Shown here: piece by piece, positions 5,821-15,309 of the stretch
Layout: every line of letters starts with the position of its first letter
Numbering within the stretch: the first letter of the stretch is position 1
DNA from: Flavobacterium kayseriense
GTDB lineage: Bacteria; Bacteroidota; Bacteroidia; Flavobacteriales; Flavobacteriaceae
Length of the DNA stretch: 64,000 nucleotides
Assembly (NCBI RefSeq): GCF_014305095.1
Contig: NZ_JACRUI010000003.1
Span: forward strand, 62,001-126,000
Direction of reading: 5' to 3'
Notes under the pieces: model-generated
Told to the model about the DNA's origin: nothing
Databases searched by the model: none
The model's input: only the letters and a program-made list of their open reading frames with translations
Translations under genes and position numbers: made by a program

Positions 5821-8412
5821 TTAATAATTCAAAGTAGCGCCAAAACCAATTCCCATATCACTATCATAGTGGGTTGTAAATCCAAAGTTTCTTTTGACAA
5901 TGTATTTTAAACCTGCCATATATTCTTTGTCGGTATTCCACATTAAACTCATTCGTAGTCTTTTTGAAACTGGAATGTCTTTTCGTTCAAACTGTAAACG
6001 TACATTTCCGTCGGTAAAAACTTCGGCTTGAGCGACTATAAGCATTGGTAATGTGTAATTAACCCCTGCACTAAAAACAGCTCTGTTGTCTTTGGTATTG
6101 GTTTGCCCAAAAAGATTTCTTTCTTGATTGTCTATTCCCATTTTTCTGTATCTCCAATCAAAACCAATGAAAGGCATTAGCCATTGCATTTTACCAATAT
6201 ATCGACCTATGTGGGTTTCGGTTTCGTAACCGTGCATATCATTGTATCCTAATCTCCATTCTGTTCCAATACTCCAACGTGTACTTTGATACATAGCTTC
6301 TCCATCGTTTCCGTTTGTTGCAAAATCATTTTCTGCCATAAAGTGAAAAGCTCTATCGTCAGCAAACAATTTTCGTCGTGCTAATTTAGGATCTGGTATT
6401 TCGGGATTTGGTGCTTGGTTTTCATAACTAAAAACCCTGCCCATTCCGCTCATCATGTGATACAAAATATGACAATGGAAAAACCAATCGCCTTCTACAT
6501 TGGCATTAAATTCGAATACATCGGTTTCCATTGGCATTATATCCACAACGTTTTTTAGAGGAGCATAATCCTCTTGACCATTTAATAGTCTAAAATCGTG
6601 ACCGTGCAAGTGCATTGGGTGTCGCATCATAGAATTGTTGTGAATTGTGATGCGAACATTTTCGCCTTTTTTAATTAATATTTTATCCGCTTCGGAAACC
6701 ACTTTGTTGTCTAAACTCCAAACATAACGGTTCATATTTCCTGTCAATTCAAATTTTAATTCTCTTACTGGTGCATCTTTAGGAAGTATCGTTTTAGTTG
6801 GCGATTTTAACATTGCATAATTTAAGGTAGTAATATCCGAAAGCGCATTACTATTATAATCGGCTTCGGTCATTTTCATATCCTTCATTTTTTTATCGCT
6901 TTTCTTTTTTTGTTCTCCGGTAATTTCTGGGTACATTACTACATTCATATCCATTTGATTGTAGGACATATTCATTCCCATATCGTCTAAATCGCCGTTC
7001 ATTTTCATCATCCCATTCATCATTTTCATTCCCTCAAAATATTTAAGCTTGGGAAGAGGTGTAATAAGTTGTTTGATACCATCCCCAATAAAATAAGAAG
7101 CTGAATACAATCTATCTTCGGTGGTGGCTAAAAATTCAAAAGCAGTTTTATCGGCAGGAATAGTAACTAGAACATCGTAAGTTTCAGAAACACCAACAAT
7201 TAATCGATCTACTTCTACAGGTTCTACATCGTTACCGTCATTTGCAACTACCGTTATTTTTCCACCGGCATAAGTAAGCCAAAAATAGGAAGAAGCCCCA
7301 CCATTAGATACGCGTAAACGTACTTTATCACCTGCTTTTAAAGGTTTTCCATCAATACTTTTCACATCCGTACTTTGCTTACCATTCATAAGGATTTTAT
7401 CGTAAAATACATCGCTTACATCCATTGCATTCATCCTTTTCCATTCATTTTTTAATTTAACACCTAAATAACCTTGCTTTATGGCTTCTGTATAACTTTG
7501 GGTTGTTCCTTTTTTGATTGCTGGATAATCGTTTGCGTTGTGCAACATTCTATGTACATTTTTTGGATTTAGATCTGTCCATTCGCTCAATACTATAGGA
7601 ACGGTTGGCAAATCATCAATACCCTTTCTAAAAGTTAGATCATCCGTTTTTTTATTCATAATAAATGAACCATACATTCCGATTTGTTCTTGCAATCCTG
7701 AATGGCTGTGGTACCAATGTGTTCCTTGTTGGATAATCGGAAATGTATATTTGTGTGTCGTGTTGGGCTTTATTGGCATTTGTGTTAAGTTTGGCACACC
7801 ATCTTCTTTGTTAGGTAAAAACAAACCGTGCCAATGCAACGATGTTTCTTCATCCAGTTCATTATGTACATAAATTTCAGCGGTATCGCCTTCGGTAAAT
7901 GTAAGTGTAGGCATCGGTATTTGTCCGTTTACAGCAATGGCTCTTTTAGGTTTACCTGTAAAATTTACGATGGTGTCTCGCACATATAAATCGTAACGCA
8001 CTGTTCTTGGTGGTGTGTTGTTTTCAATTTTAGTTACGGTTTCTAGAGTTGCTTTTGTCATATCCATAATGCTCATATTATGATTTTGATGTGAAGCATT
8101 AGCATCCGTTTTCATATTGTCCATGCTACCCTTCTTTTCAGAAGTCTTTTTCATGGGAATTTGCATTTCATCATGCTTCTTCACCACCGTTTTTTTACCC
8201 GTTTTAGCTTTCTCCTTTATCAACGTCATTCCGCATTTAGGACATTTTCCCGGTTTGTCAGCGTGAATTTCGGGGTGCATTGAGCAGGTATACGTTGTGG
8301 GCTGCACCTTTTGCGCCTTTTCCTTTTTTGACATATCCATACCTTTCATATCCTGTGCATGGGCAAAGGAATAAATAGACATGATGAATATTAATACTAT
8401 AATTTTTTTCAT
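5821..8412 (-). CDS. multicopper oxidase with N-terminal metal-binding domain fused to C-terminal CopB-like barrel
   Basis: An 863-residue secreted protein. Order: signal peptide (1-19); heavy-metal-binding module YTCSMHPEIHADKPGKCPKC (about 40-67); Lys/Met-rich linker; three cupredoxin domains (about 130-680) with copper ligand motifs HWHG, HSH, HPMHLHGH and HCHILYHMMSGM (type 1 Cys and axial Met); then about 170 residues that match outer-membrane CopB (HFMAENDFATN..., alternating strands, ending GIGFGATLNY). CopA-type oxidases convert Cu+ to Cu2+ outside the cytoplasm, and CopB is a separate outer-membrane protein in Proteobacteria. The fusion suggests the oxidase is tethered at the outer membrane. 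The gene ends with a terminator and probably has its own promoter. Confidence 0.88.
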   Translation of the reverse strand: MKKIIVLIFIMSIYSFAHAQDMKGMDMSKKEKAQKVQPTTYTCSMHPEIHADKPGKCPKCGMTLIKEKAKTGKKTVVKKHDEMQIPMKKTSEKKGSMDNMKTDANASHQNHNMSIMDMTKATLETVTKIENNTPPRTVRYDLYVRDTIVNFTGKPKRAIAVNGQIPMPTLTFTEGDTAEIYVHNELDEETSLHWHGLFLPNKEDGVPNLTQMPIKPNTTHKYTFPIIQQGTHWYHSHSGLQEQIGMYGSFIMNKKTDDLTFRKGIDDLPTVPIVLSEWTDLNPKNVHRMLHNANDYPAIKKGTTQSYTEAIKQGYLGVKLKNEWKRMNAMDVSDVFYDKILMNGKQSTDVKSIDGKPLKAGDKVRLRVSNGGASSYFWLTYAGGKITVVANDGNDVEPVEVDRLIVGVSETYDVLVTIPADKTAFEFLATTEDRLYSASYFIGDGIKQLITPLPKLKYFEGMKMMNGMMKMNGDLDDMGMNMSYNQMDMNVVMYPEITGEQKKKSDKKMKDMKMTEADYNSNALSDITTLNYAMLKSPTKTILPKDAPVRELKFELTGNMNRYVWSLDNKVVSEADKILIKKGENVRITIHNNSMMRHPMHLHGHDFRLLNGQEDYAPLKNVVDIMPMETDVFEFNANVEGDWFFHCHILYHMMSGMGRVFSYENQAPNPEIPDPKLARRKLFADDRAFHFMAENDFATNGNDGEAMYQSTRWSIGTEWRLGYNDMHGYETETHIGRYIGKMQWLMPFIGFDWRYRKMGIDNQERNLFGQTNTKDNRAVFSAGVNYTLPMLIVAQAEVFTDGNVRLQFERKDIPVSKRLRMSLMWNTDKEYMAGLKYIVKRNFGFTTHYDSDMGIGFGATLNY

Positions 8413-8451
8413 TTTTTTAAGTTTAAAATTGATTTACAAATTATTTTGGAG

Positions 8452-8943
8452 TTATTTATCTAATTCTTTAAGCTTTGCTTTCATTTGTTCAATTTCTGCC
8501 TGTTGGCTGGTAATAATATTTTTAATTAATTCCTTTATTTCAGGGTCGGTAACCGATGACTCTTTTCCCATTAATATTGCTGCGGCATGGTGTGGTATCA
8601 TTGATTTTAAAAATTCTTTATCCCCAACTGCCGTCTGTTGCCTAATACCTGCAAAAAATAGAATCAAAGCAATAAAACCAGTGACAAGCAGTGAAATATT
8701 TAATTTCTTATTTCCATACATGCTACCCATCACTAGAAGTTCAATTATGAGCATCGGCATGGTCATCAGTCCAGCCATGTAAAATTGGTTTATATTGGGT
8801 ATTACATTGGCAAAAACATCTACCATTGAATACATTAGTATGTACATCGCTATAAATGATAACACTATCATAATCGCTAATTTCTTGTACATAGTCAAAC
8901 TTAATTCTTTTGAATGCTCTTCTGTTGTGTGTTTCATTGCCAT
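8452..8943 (-). CDS. DUF305 family membrane protein
   Basis: A 163-residue protein with a short polar N-terminus, three membrane helices (about 18-46, 55-75, 80-100) and a C-terminal DUF305 segment: FLKSMIPHHAAAILM followed by IITSQQAEIEQM. The HH and Met residues of this motif are suggestive of metal binding, and DUF305 proteins are frequent in copper clusters. Only the last part of the usual helical DUF305 domain is present. It lies 39 nt upstream of the oxidase gene and 22 nt downstream of the DUF2911 gene, so it may be co-transcribed with both. Confidence 0.8.
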   Translation of the reverse strand: MAMKHTTEEHSKELSLTMYKKLAIMIVLSFIAMYILMYSMVDVFANVIPNINQFYMAGLMTMPMLIIELLVMGSMYGNKKLNISLLVTGFIALILFFAGIRQQTAVGDKEFLKSMIPHHAAAILMGKESSVTDPEIKELIKNIITSQQAEIEQMKAKLKELDK

Positions 8944-8965
8944 AATTTTTTGATTTAAAATTAAT

Positions 8966-9835
8966 TTATTTTTTTAATAGTAACTCCAACTCTAAAATTT
9001 GTTTTTTAAGTGATTCAACACTTTTCATTTTTTTTAATTCTGCTATTGATAAAGCTTTTTTACCTGCTTCAATTGCACTTGGATAGTCTTTTAGTTCCGT
9101 TGCTATTTTTTGTCTCAAATTAGGATAGTAAAAATTTTGTGGATCTAATTTTTCGGCTTCAATAAGCCAAGCTATTGCTTGTTTGGAATCTCTGTTTGTA
9201 CTGTAATAATAGTTTGCTGCTTGAAATAATAAATTAGCATCTTGAGTTTTTTCTTTAATGATGTTTTTATCTATTACTGCTAAAATATTTTCATCTGCTT
9301 TGCTTTTCAATGGAATTTTCACCATCGAATTTTCCCATATTATTTTTAGAAATCCCTCCCCTTTACTGTTAACATCATTTATTTCGATTGTAAATGTTTC
9401 ATATAAATTGGGTATGCTTTCTACTGGAACTGTAAAACGAAAAACATCTTTTTTGGCATCGTATCCGGTTTCTCCATGTAATGTAGTATCTGTATTTACA
9501 ATTATTGTCCACTCCTTTTTAGAAGGTATTGTGAATATTGAGTAACTACCCATTTTTAAAGTAGTATTTCCAAATACAATATCTTCGTTGGTAGTTATTG
9601 AAGTACAATCACTAGCGCCAGTTCGCCAGAGTTTTTCAAAAGGTACTAATTCACCAAATATTTTTCTGCCTCTTGCTAGTGGTCTGCTGTAAGAAACTTT
9701 GATTATTGTGCTACCCAATTCTTGTTCAAATGATGCAGATGGACTTGCAGAAGTTAGTTTTATTTGAACTTTTTCTTGTGCCGAAATTATTAAAGCTTGT
9801 AAAATAAAGAAGTGTATTAGAATTATTTTTTTCAT
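8966..9835 (-). CDS. DUF2911 domain protein with C-terminal helical repeats
   Basis: A 289-residue secreted protein (signal 1-19). Residues about 22-175 form a DUF2911 domain: SPSASFEQELGSTIIKVSYS, then RPLARGRKIFGELVPFEKLW and RTGAS. The C-terminal 100 residues are helical with TPR-like repeats (QDANLLFQAANYYYSTN, ...KDYPSAIEAGKKAL). DUF2911 proteins are common in Bacteroidota and have no firmly known function. Nothing in it is obviously metal-binding. Directly upstream of its start lies an 11-bp tandem repeat. Confidence 0.85.
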   Translation of the reverse strand: MKKIILIHFFILQALIISAQEKVQIKLTSASPSASFEQELGSTIIKVSYSRPLARGRKIFGELVPFEKLWRTGASDCTSITTNEDIVFGNTTLKMGSYSIFTIPSKKEWTIIVNTDTTLHGETGYDAKKDVFRFTVPVESIPNLYETFTIEINDVNSKGEGFLKIIWENSMVKIPLKSKADENILAVIDKNIIKEKTQDANLLFQAANYYYSTNRDSKQAIAWLIEAEKLDPQNFYYPNLRQKIATELKDYPSAIEAGKKALSIAELKKMKSVESLKKQILELELLLKK

Positions 9836-9840
9836 GGTTT

Positions 9841-9882
9841 TTGATTTTAAATTGATTTTAAATTGATTTTAAATTGATTTTA
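9841..9882. repeat. 11-bp tandem repeat (TTGATTTTAAA, 3.8 copies)
   Basis: Three perfect copies of TTGATTTTAAA and a fourth partial copy lie immediately upstream of the DUF2911 start codon (5 nt away), in its untranslated leader. Copy-number change would move promoter elements relative to the start. Confidence 0.85.
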
Positions 9883-9902
9883 CTGTTTTTTATTATTTTA
9901 AA

Positions 9903-10613
9903 TTATTTTTTTATTTTCCTCCAAATTTTTCTAATAGTAGGCGATGAGATATACCAAAGTAAAAAACCACTTAAAACGGTTATTAACCCTAATAATGAAA
10001 ATAGTCGCAAAACAATATTATTCATATTGTCTCTACCCTCATAATCCATGGTATGGGTCATCCATAAAAAATCAAACCATCTCCAATCGCGGTGTCTAAT
10101 CGTTTGAAAAGCTCCATCATTTGCTGAAATATAAGCCTTTAAATTATTTGGTTCTTGGTATGAAATAACATAGGCAGGTAGTAAATGCTCTCTATATTCA
10201 TGGTGTTTCCCTACTTCTTTAATAAGTTGTATTTCTTTTACTTTTAAACCTGATACAATATTTTTATCCGCAGTTGCTAATGCTTCTTCTTTAGTGATTC
10301 CTTTTTTTAAGTCTCCTGTTTTGGCATTGTAAAGCATCTTGTCATTAACCCAATAAAAAGGTTGATTATTTATTACCCTTAATTCTATAGATTGAATTGC
10401 TATCGAAGGATGAAGTAGGGAAGGACTTATTAAACCTGAAAACGACTCGGCAACAATTCCTTTTTTATGAAATTGAATTCCATGAATATCATCAATATTA
10501 GACCAACTAAAATACAGACCGCTAATGGTCCACATTAAGAATTGAAGACCTAAAAATATTCCTAAATATCGGTGAGATTTTCTAATCCATTTTACTTTTT
10601 TTCCTTTAATCAT
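9903..10613 (-). CDS. PepSY domain membrane protein
   Basis: A 236-residue protein with an N-terminal membrane helix (HRYLGIFLGLQFLMWTISGL), a periplasmic PepSY-type region (ITKEEALATADKNI... and ...QLIKEV) and a C-terminal helix (IVLRLFSLLGLITVLSGFLL). The layout, with RKSHRYLGIFLG at the start and a conserved W-x-W region before the last helix, matches PepSY-associated membrane proteins that often serve in iron or copper uptake and flavin-linked reduction. It is shorter than the four-helix PepSY_TM reductases. A role with the neighbouring copper genes is inferred only. Confidence 0.8.
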   Translation of the reverse strand: MIKGKKVKWIRKSHRYLGIFLGLQFLMWTISGLYFSWSNIDDIHGIQFHKKGIVAESFSGLISPSLLHPSIAIQSIELRVINNQPFYWVNDKMLYNAKTGDLKKGITKEEALATADKNIVSGLKVKEIQLIKEVGKHHEYREHLLPAYVISYQEPNNLKAYISANDGAFQTIRHRDWRWFDFLWMTHTMDYEGRDNMNNIVLRLFSLLGLITVLSGFLLWYISSPTIRKIWRKIKK

Positions 10614-10725
10614 TTACCTTTTAATTTTTTTTAAATTGTTAAATAAACTGAACCAACTTTGAAAATCGCATTAAAATTGCAATTATATAAAACAGAATAT
10701 ATTAGAATATTCATTGCCTAATTTT

Positions 10726-11790
10726 CTATTCCATTCCGCCAGTTTCGGACGAATAACTTATTCCATTCGGTTTTTTGCCTACTGCAATTGTATTAATTAC
10801 TTTTTGAGTTGTCACATCTATTACTGAAACAGTATTGTCACCACTATTGGTAACATAAACTGTTTTTCCGTCTTTACTAACCACTACACCGTGTGCCTTA
10901 TTACCTACGGTTATAGTTTTAATAACTTTGTTACTGGTTATGTCAATTACAAAAACTTTATTTGAAACAGGTCTACCCATTGTTTCCCCTTGATCGGCTA
11001 CATATAACAATTTACTGTCGGGCGTGGCATATAATTGAATTGGACCTTGCGCATCATTTGGTAATTTTATTCTTGTTATTTGAGCATTTTTAATATCATA
11101 GTTTACTACTTCTTTAGTATCATACAAACTCGCAAAAATAAATTTTTCATCTTGTGTAGTTGCAACTTGCACAGCCACTCCTCCCAGTGGAATGTCTGTT
11201 ATTGTGCCATCAGAAATAGTAATAATCGACATACTTTTTGCATCCATATTTGCAACATAAAGTTTTCCGTTTTGATGTCTAAAACCATGTGGTAAATATC
11301 CTTTTCCTAACTCAAATTTTTGAGTTATTTTATATGTTTTAGCATCGACTTGAAATATCTGATTTGTTTCATTTGCAGTTGCATAAGCATATTCAGATTT
11401 ATTATCTAAAACTACATGAGCCAGATGCAAATCCTTACCAAGTTCAATACGTTTTTTTATTGAATTAGTGTTTGGATCGATTACTATCAATTGATTTGTT
11501 GCTGTACTATCCATAGGTATCGCCGTCACCCAAACGGATTTCCCATCAGGTGCAACTTGTACGTTATGAGCCATAAACATCATTCCTGAAGAGTCACTAA
11601 TTGATATTTCTGTATTTTTTGTGCTGTCCTGAAGGTTTATAACAGAAATGCTACCTCCATCCTCATTGGCTACATATACTTTTGCTAATTGCATTGTTTT
11701 TTTAGGATTATTGCAGCTGCCAATTATTAAGCCAGCCACTACTAATACTACCATAATCTGAAATTTTTTGAGTACTACAAGATTTTTCAT
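10726..11790 (-). CDS. YncE-like beta-propeller lipoprotein
   Basis: I start at ATG 11790 (MKNLVVLKKFQ), giving a lipoprotein signal with lipobox LIIGSC. The longer open frame overlaps the upstream gene. The mature 330 residues are a seven-bladed propeller built from repeats of the type xVYVxNxxxxxVSVID, with YNVTNSGDNTVSVIDV and KKPNGISYS at the end. YncE-type propellers are extracytoplasmic; ligand and function are not known for this group. A related but broken gene lies at 31408-32460, also beside DUF3347 genes, which suggests a repeated association with copper modules. Confidence 0.82.
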   Translation of the reverse strand: MKNLVVLKKFQIMVVLVVAGLIIGSCNNPKKTMQLAKVYVANEDGGSISVINLQDSTKNTEISISDSSGMMFMAHNVQVAPDGKSVWVTAIPMDSTATNQLIVIDPNTNSIKKRIELGKDLHLAHVVLDNKSEYAYATANETNQIFQVDAKTYKITQKFELGKGYLPHGFRHQNGKLYVANMDAKSMSIITISDGTITDIPLGGVAVQVATTQDEKFIFASLYDTKEVVNYDIKNAQITRIKLPNDAQGPIQLYATPDSKLLYVADQGETMGRPVSNKVFVIDITSNKVIKTITVGNKAHGVVVSKDGKTVYVTNSGDNTVSVIDVTTQKVINTIAVGKKPNGISYSSETGGME

Positions 11791-11801
11791 TTTTTTATTA
11801 T

Positions 11802-13046
11802 TTAAGTTGATTTTGCTATTTTTTCCATAATGGAATAATCTGAACCAAACTTGCAAATCGCATCACATTGACTTCGCAATTCTGAAAATAGTATGTATTT
11901 GATATTCATTTTTGAATTTTTAACAACAGGTCTATTCAATTGTTGTATCACATCTTTTTCGCGACTGTTTGGAATGATGATATAAAATACCTCTTCGCCA
12001 TTGGAAATACTAAAATACAAGTCGGATAAACGTAAAATACCTGAATAAATACTGGTGCTTTTTTCTACTTCAAATGCTCCAATGATTTTGTTTGTTCCTT
12101 TTTTAAACCAAAGTACATCAATGAGTTTAATCGTATTTTGGGTGTCCTTATCTGTTGGTAATTCAGGAAATTTACTAATTGATATAAACGAAAAACTTTG
12201 ACCATTGAATGCTTTGCTTTTATCATTACTGGCCGGAGTAACATCGTAACCTAATGAACTGCCAATTTTTAACAAATGGTATTGCATTTCGTTATGAAGG
12301 TTTTCTGCTAATTTTTCTTCCTGAATTTCTTTTTGGCGTTTTAGTATATTCTTTTCGAACTTTGTGCGTTCGTCTTCGCTTAAATATTCATCGTTACCAA
12401 TTAGCATTTTTTGTGTTCCAATCTCAAAACACAATCCGGCAATCGCTCCTAAATCGTTAGATAATTCTGCTTTGTGTTTGCTGTTAGTTTCAATTAATGT
12501 TTCTCGGATTTTTAAATATTCTGTCCAACTTCCTAACTTCTTTTTGTCTTTGAATAAAAAATTAAATCCGTTGAGAATCGCTGTATTGAATGGGGGAAAC
12601 CAAGTGGGATGCAAAAAATATATAATACTCGCTACCGCGGGACCTAACCCTTTTATTTTTAATTCATCTAGTTTTACTATTTCTTTGACAACTTGCTCTT
12701 CGGTTTTGGCGTTGATACAATTTTCTAGAAATTGCCCAAAAGCGATTTTATTGTTTTGGTTTTCGTAAATATCAGGAATTCGCAATTTTGGTTTCCAATA
12801 AAAAGGATGTGCTACACCAACAAATATTTGTTTTTGTTCAGCGATGCAACTCAATACAAATTCTAAACTACTGCCTTTAAAATCGTTTGGAAAAGTTTTG
12901 TTTTTAATATCATCAATTACTTGTAAAATACCTCGACGAATAGTTCGGAATGCTTTTAATCGCTGATCATTATCGACAAACCAAGTATTGTAAACGCTTT
13001 CCGTATCGGTTTTGTATTGTTGGATAATTTGAGTGAAGTTGCTCAT
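11802..13046 (-). CDS. putative DNA-acting nuclease with helix-hairpin-helix and PD-(D/E)xK-like motifs
   Basis: A 414-residue soluble protein without signal peptide. The N-terminal half is helical and contains LKIKGLGPAVASIIYFLHP, a helix-hairpin-helix motif of the type used by DNA glycosylases and nucleases. The C-terminal half contains IKLIDVLWFKKGTNKIIGAF followed by EVEKS, which fits a PD-(D/E)xK nuclease core (Asp...Glu-x-Lys). No methyltransferase or other partner is next to it. Restriction endonuclease-like or repair nuclease are both possible. It has nothing in common with its metal-resistance neighbours and may be an insertion cargo gene. I do not recognise a named family. Confidence 0.5.
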   Translation of the reverse strand: MSNFTQIIQQYKTDTESVYNTWFVDNDQRLKAFRTIRRGILQVIDDIKNKTFPNDFKGSSLEFVLSCIAEQKQIFVGVAHPFYWKPKLRIPDIYENQNNKIAFGQFLENCINAKTEEQVVKEIVKLDELKIKGLGPAVASIIYFLHPTWFPPFNTAILNGFNFLFKDKKKLGSWTEYLKIRETLIETNSKHKAELSNDLGAIAGLCFEIGTQKMLIGNDEYLSEDERTKFEKNILKRQKEIQEEKLAENLHNEMQYHLLKIGSSLGYDVTPASNDKSKAFNGQSFSFISISKFPELPTDKDTQNTIKLIDVLWFKKGTNKIIGAFEVEKSTSIYSGILRLSDLYFSISNGEEVFYIIIPNSREKDVIQQLNRPVVKNSKMNIKYILFSELRSQCDAICKFGSDYSIMEKIAKST

Positions 13047-13273
13047 TGATGATGTTATTGTTTAATATTTTAGTATTTAATAATTATTTAGTTTGTTTAT
13101 CAAAGTTTATATTTTGCCTACCATTTAGAAGAGAAATGCCATTAACTTATTAATTGAGTTATCTTTATTCGATTATACAGGCTGTTTATAATTAAATCAA
13201 TTTTTTTTTAAAATTTATTGTGCCTAACAAGGGAAGGGCTAGGACTAGTCATTAATATTTTACCCTTCCCTAA
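13047..13273. other. intergenic region with inverted repeat
   Basis: AT-rich spacer. AGGGAAGGG (13230-13238) and CCCTTCCCT (13263-13271) form a 9-bp perfect inverted repeat with a 24-nt loop, at the 3' border of the gene fragment at 13274-13395. No gene seen. Confidence 0.5.
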
Positions 13274-13395
13274 CTAGGACTTTTCTAATACCATAAATGG
13301 GGGATTTTTTACAAATTGCGAATCAATAATGAAAACCTTATGATCCCTTTTATGAATTAGATAACTTGTTCCTCCACTATAAAAGAGCTGGCTTA
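13274..13395 (-). pseudogene. C-terminal fragment of an unidentified gene
   Basis: The minus strand reads QLFYSGGTSYLIHKRDHKVF then IIDSQFVKNPPFMVLEKS and a TAG stop, a coherent protein-like sequence with no start codon. Its upstream end overlaps the 3' end of the DUF3347 gene in another frame, so the N-terminal part has been deleted. Possibly the tail of an immunity-type or other small cytoplasmic protein; I cannot identify it. Confidence 0.5.
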
Positions 13396-13959
13396 ATTGT
13401 TGATTTCCTTTTGAACTTTTCCACATTTAAGCATTTTGCTACCATAATATGGATTTTTTACTTCGTTACTTGTACTTAACCATGCACTACCCTTATCGTA
13501 CATTGGGCAAAACTGCTGGTACAACTTATTTTTAGTTCCAGTAATGGCAACCATATCAGTAATATCAGTGCTTAAGGTCTTAAAGTGCTCACGTTGATGT
13601 GCAATAGGACTTTTTGAAATGTGTTCGGCATTTTCTACAGCATCTTCTATAATATCGACTAGCTCCTTTTGCTGTTCTTTATTGTAGCTGGTCACATCAA
13701 AAGCCTTTAAAGAGACCATTAGTTTACTTCCAGCTTGTGCCGCTTTTTTTGAATCATCGCCTACCAATGCATCTTTCAGTATAAAATAATCAGCTAGAAC
13801 TGCTTCTGCTTTAGTGTTATTCATCTTATCCATTTTCATAGTGCTATGATCCATTTTCATGTTTCCATGGTCGTGGTTCATTTTTTCTTTTTCTTGTGCA
13901 TTTGCAAAAGAAACCATTAACAATACCATTGTTGCAATACTCATTTTTAAATTTTTCAT
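13393..13959 (-). CDS. DUF3347 domain protein (module 1, copy a)
   Basis: A 188-residue secreted protein. Signal peptide 1-21, a Met/His-rich segment ([17 protein letters not shown], about 27-46), then a DUF3347 domain (about 50-185) with the family marks [23 protein letters not shown] and [12 protein letters not shown]. The conserved Cys-Pro-Met, His and final Cys are likely copper ligands; the family sits beside CusA/CusB genes and related domains occur at the end of some CusB proteins. It forms a triplet with a haem-binding protein and a second DUF3347 protein, repeated at 28703-30487. Confidence 0.88.
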   Translation of the reverse strand: MKNLKMSIATMVLLMVSFANAQEKEKMNHDHGNMKMDHSTMKMDKMNNTKAEAVLADYFILKDALVGDDSKKAAQAGSKLMVSLKAFDVTSYNKEQQKELVDIIEDAVENAEHISKSPIAHQREHFKTLSTDITDMVAITGTKNKLYQQFCPMYDKGSAWLSTSNEVKNPYYGSKMLKCGKVQKEINN

Positions 13960-13982
13960 TTTTTTTAATATTAAATTATTGT

Positions 13983-14435
13983 TTATAAATTATCTTTTAA
14001 TTCTGTCAACAACGTAATGACTTCCTTTTTTTCTTCTTCTGAAAAACTTGCGTTTTTATGGATTAATGTGTAAGAACTTAAAGGCATATTATCATCTTTG
14101 ATCTGACTTATAATTGATTTTAATTTGCTCTTTTTTCTTCTATCTGAATAGTCAGCCCATTCGCTAAAATTCAATTCTTCTTTTCCGTTTTTAATATGTT
14201 TTGCCATAAACCACGCTCCAGGTTGAATTTTACTATACCAAGGATAATGGGTATTGTTACTATGGCAGTCATAACAGCTTACTTGTAATTTTTCACTGAT
14301 TTTTTTTGGCACTGTATTGACCAACATAAAATCTGTTTTGGGAACATATTCACTTCGATTGCTTACTGTGGGAATAAACTGAATTCCCACGAACGCAACC
14401 AGTAAAACTATTACTATTACTTTTACGATTTTCAT
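13983..14435 (-). CDS. membrane-anchored haem-binding domain protein (c-type CxxCH)
   Basis: A 150-residue protein with an N-terminal membrane anchor ([18 protein letters not shown]) and a haem-binding domain containing [20 protein letters not shown], the signature of the Haem_bd family (CxxCH followed by NNT-x-YPWY). It is periplasmic and should carry one covalently bound haem. The start codon directly follows the stop codon of the upstream DUF3347 gene, so translation is coupled. In both triplets of this window it lies between two DUF3347 genes, which suggests redox work on copper bound by them (inference). Confidence 0.88.
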   Translation of the reverse strand: MKIVKVIVIVLLVAFVGIQFIPTVSNRSEYVPKTDFMLVNTVPKKISEKLQVSCYDCHSNNTHYPWYSKIQPGAWFMAKHIKNGKEELNFSEWADYSDRRKKSKLKSIISQIKDDNMPLSSYTLIHKNASFSEEEKKEVITLLTELKDNL

Positions 14436-15104
14436 TTAATTAATTTGTTTTTTCACAGAACCACAAGTCAACATTTTGCTTCCATAAAAAGGGTTTTTAA
14501 TCTCTTTAGTTTCGCTCAACCAACTTAATTTTTTCATAGGACAGTAATCTTGATAAAGAGTTTTATCTGTTCCTAATAAAGTTATTAAATCAGAAATATC
14601 TGCACTCAAACCTTCAAAATGTTCTCTTTGATGGTCGATAGGGCTTTTTGCAATATGCTCAGCTTGTTCTTTAGCACTTTCAACGATTTCCATGTATTCT
14701 TTATGCTGTGCTTCATCAAGTTTTGTCATATCAAAATTTGAAAATGCTGCAAGTAGCGCTGTTCCGCCTTTCGCGGCATTGTCTTTATTGTCTGCAACTA
14801 ATCCATTTTTAATTTGCAAATAGCCATCTATAATAGCAGAAGTTGCCGCATTTTTTTTAGAGGACGCTGTTATTTCTCTAGTCTTCATCGAAGCGTCCTT
14901 GTCGTGAGCATGTTCATCGTTGCCTTCTGCATGATGATGTTCTTCACTTTCATTATTCATTTCCATTTGGTTTCCTTCTGAAGACATTTCTGAATGATGT
15001 CCGTCCTCATTATCATGCTCTTTTTTTGAATCTTTACATGATACAACAGTTAGGGTTGCAAATACTATTGCTAAAAGTCCCATTGACAATTTTAATTTTC
15101 TCAT
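14436..15104 (-). CDS. DUF3347 domain lipoprotein (module 1, copy b)
   Basis: A 222-residue lipoprotein (lipobox VVSCK, Cys23). A long His/Met/Glu-rich linker (about 25-75, with HHSEMSSEGNQMEMN and EEHHHAEGNDEHAHD) precedes a DUF3347 domain with HQREHFEGLS, YCPMKKLSWLS and NPFYGSKMLTCG. First gene of the first DUF3347/haem/DUF3347 triplet. An (ATT)n microsatellite (15121-15140) lies in its leader. Likely surface- or periplasm-exposed copper binder. Confidence 0.86.
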   Translation of the reverse strand: MRKLKLSMGLLAIVFATLTVVSCKDSKKEHDNEDGHHSEMSSEGNQMEMNNESEEHHHAEGNDEHAHDKDASMKTREITASSKKNAATSAIIDGYLQIKNGLVADNKDNAAKGGTALLAAFSNFDMTKLDEAQHKEYMEIVESAKEQAEHIAKSPIDHQREHFEGLSADISDLITLLGTDKTLYQDYCPMKKLSWLSETKEIKNPFYGSKMLTCGSVKKQIN

Positions 15105-15138
15105 TTTTTTTGTTTTTAGTGATTATTATTATTATTAT

Positions 15139-15231
15139 TTAAAGTTTTTTAATTACATTTTTAAGTTTAGCGGTTATTTCATCCGCATTTTCCATCATTT
15201 GATAGTTGTCAACTGCCAGCATAGAAACCAT
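15139..15231 (-). pseudogene. short ORF, probable C-terminal gene remnant
   Basis: A 30-codon frame from ATG 15231 to TAA 15139 reads MVSMLAVDNYQMMENADEIT then AKLKNVIKKL; the frame is open further upstream (ELAAIST) without a start. It looks like the helical tail of a lost gene between the second oxidase gene and the DUF3347 triplet. Not identified. Confidence 0.3.
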
Positions 15232-15309
15232 CGTGCTAATAGCTGCCAATTCTATAATTATGAGATTAATCTATTTAAAAATAACAAGTTTACATCCTGA
15301 TTTTAGTTA

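Noticed and set aside
15121..15140. (ATT)n microsatellite as phase-variation element
   Set aside because: It is short, imperfect at the ends and lies in an untranslated leader; no frame would change.
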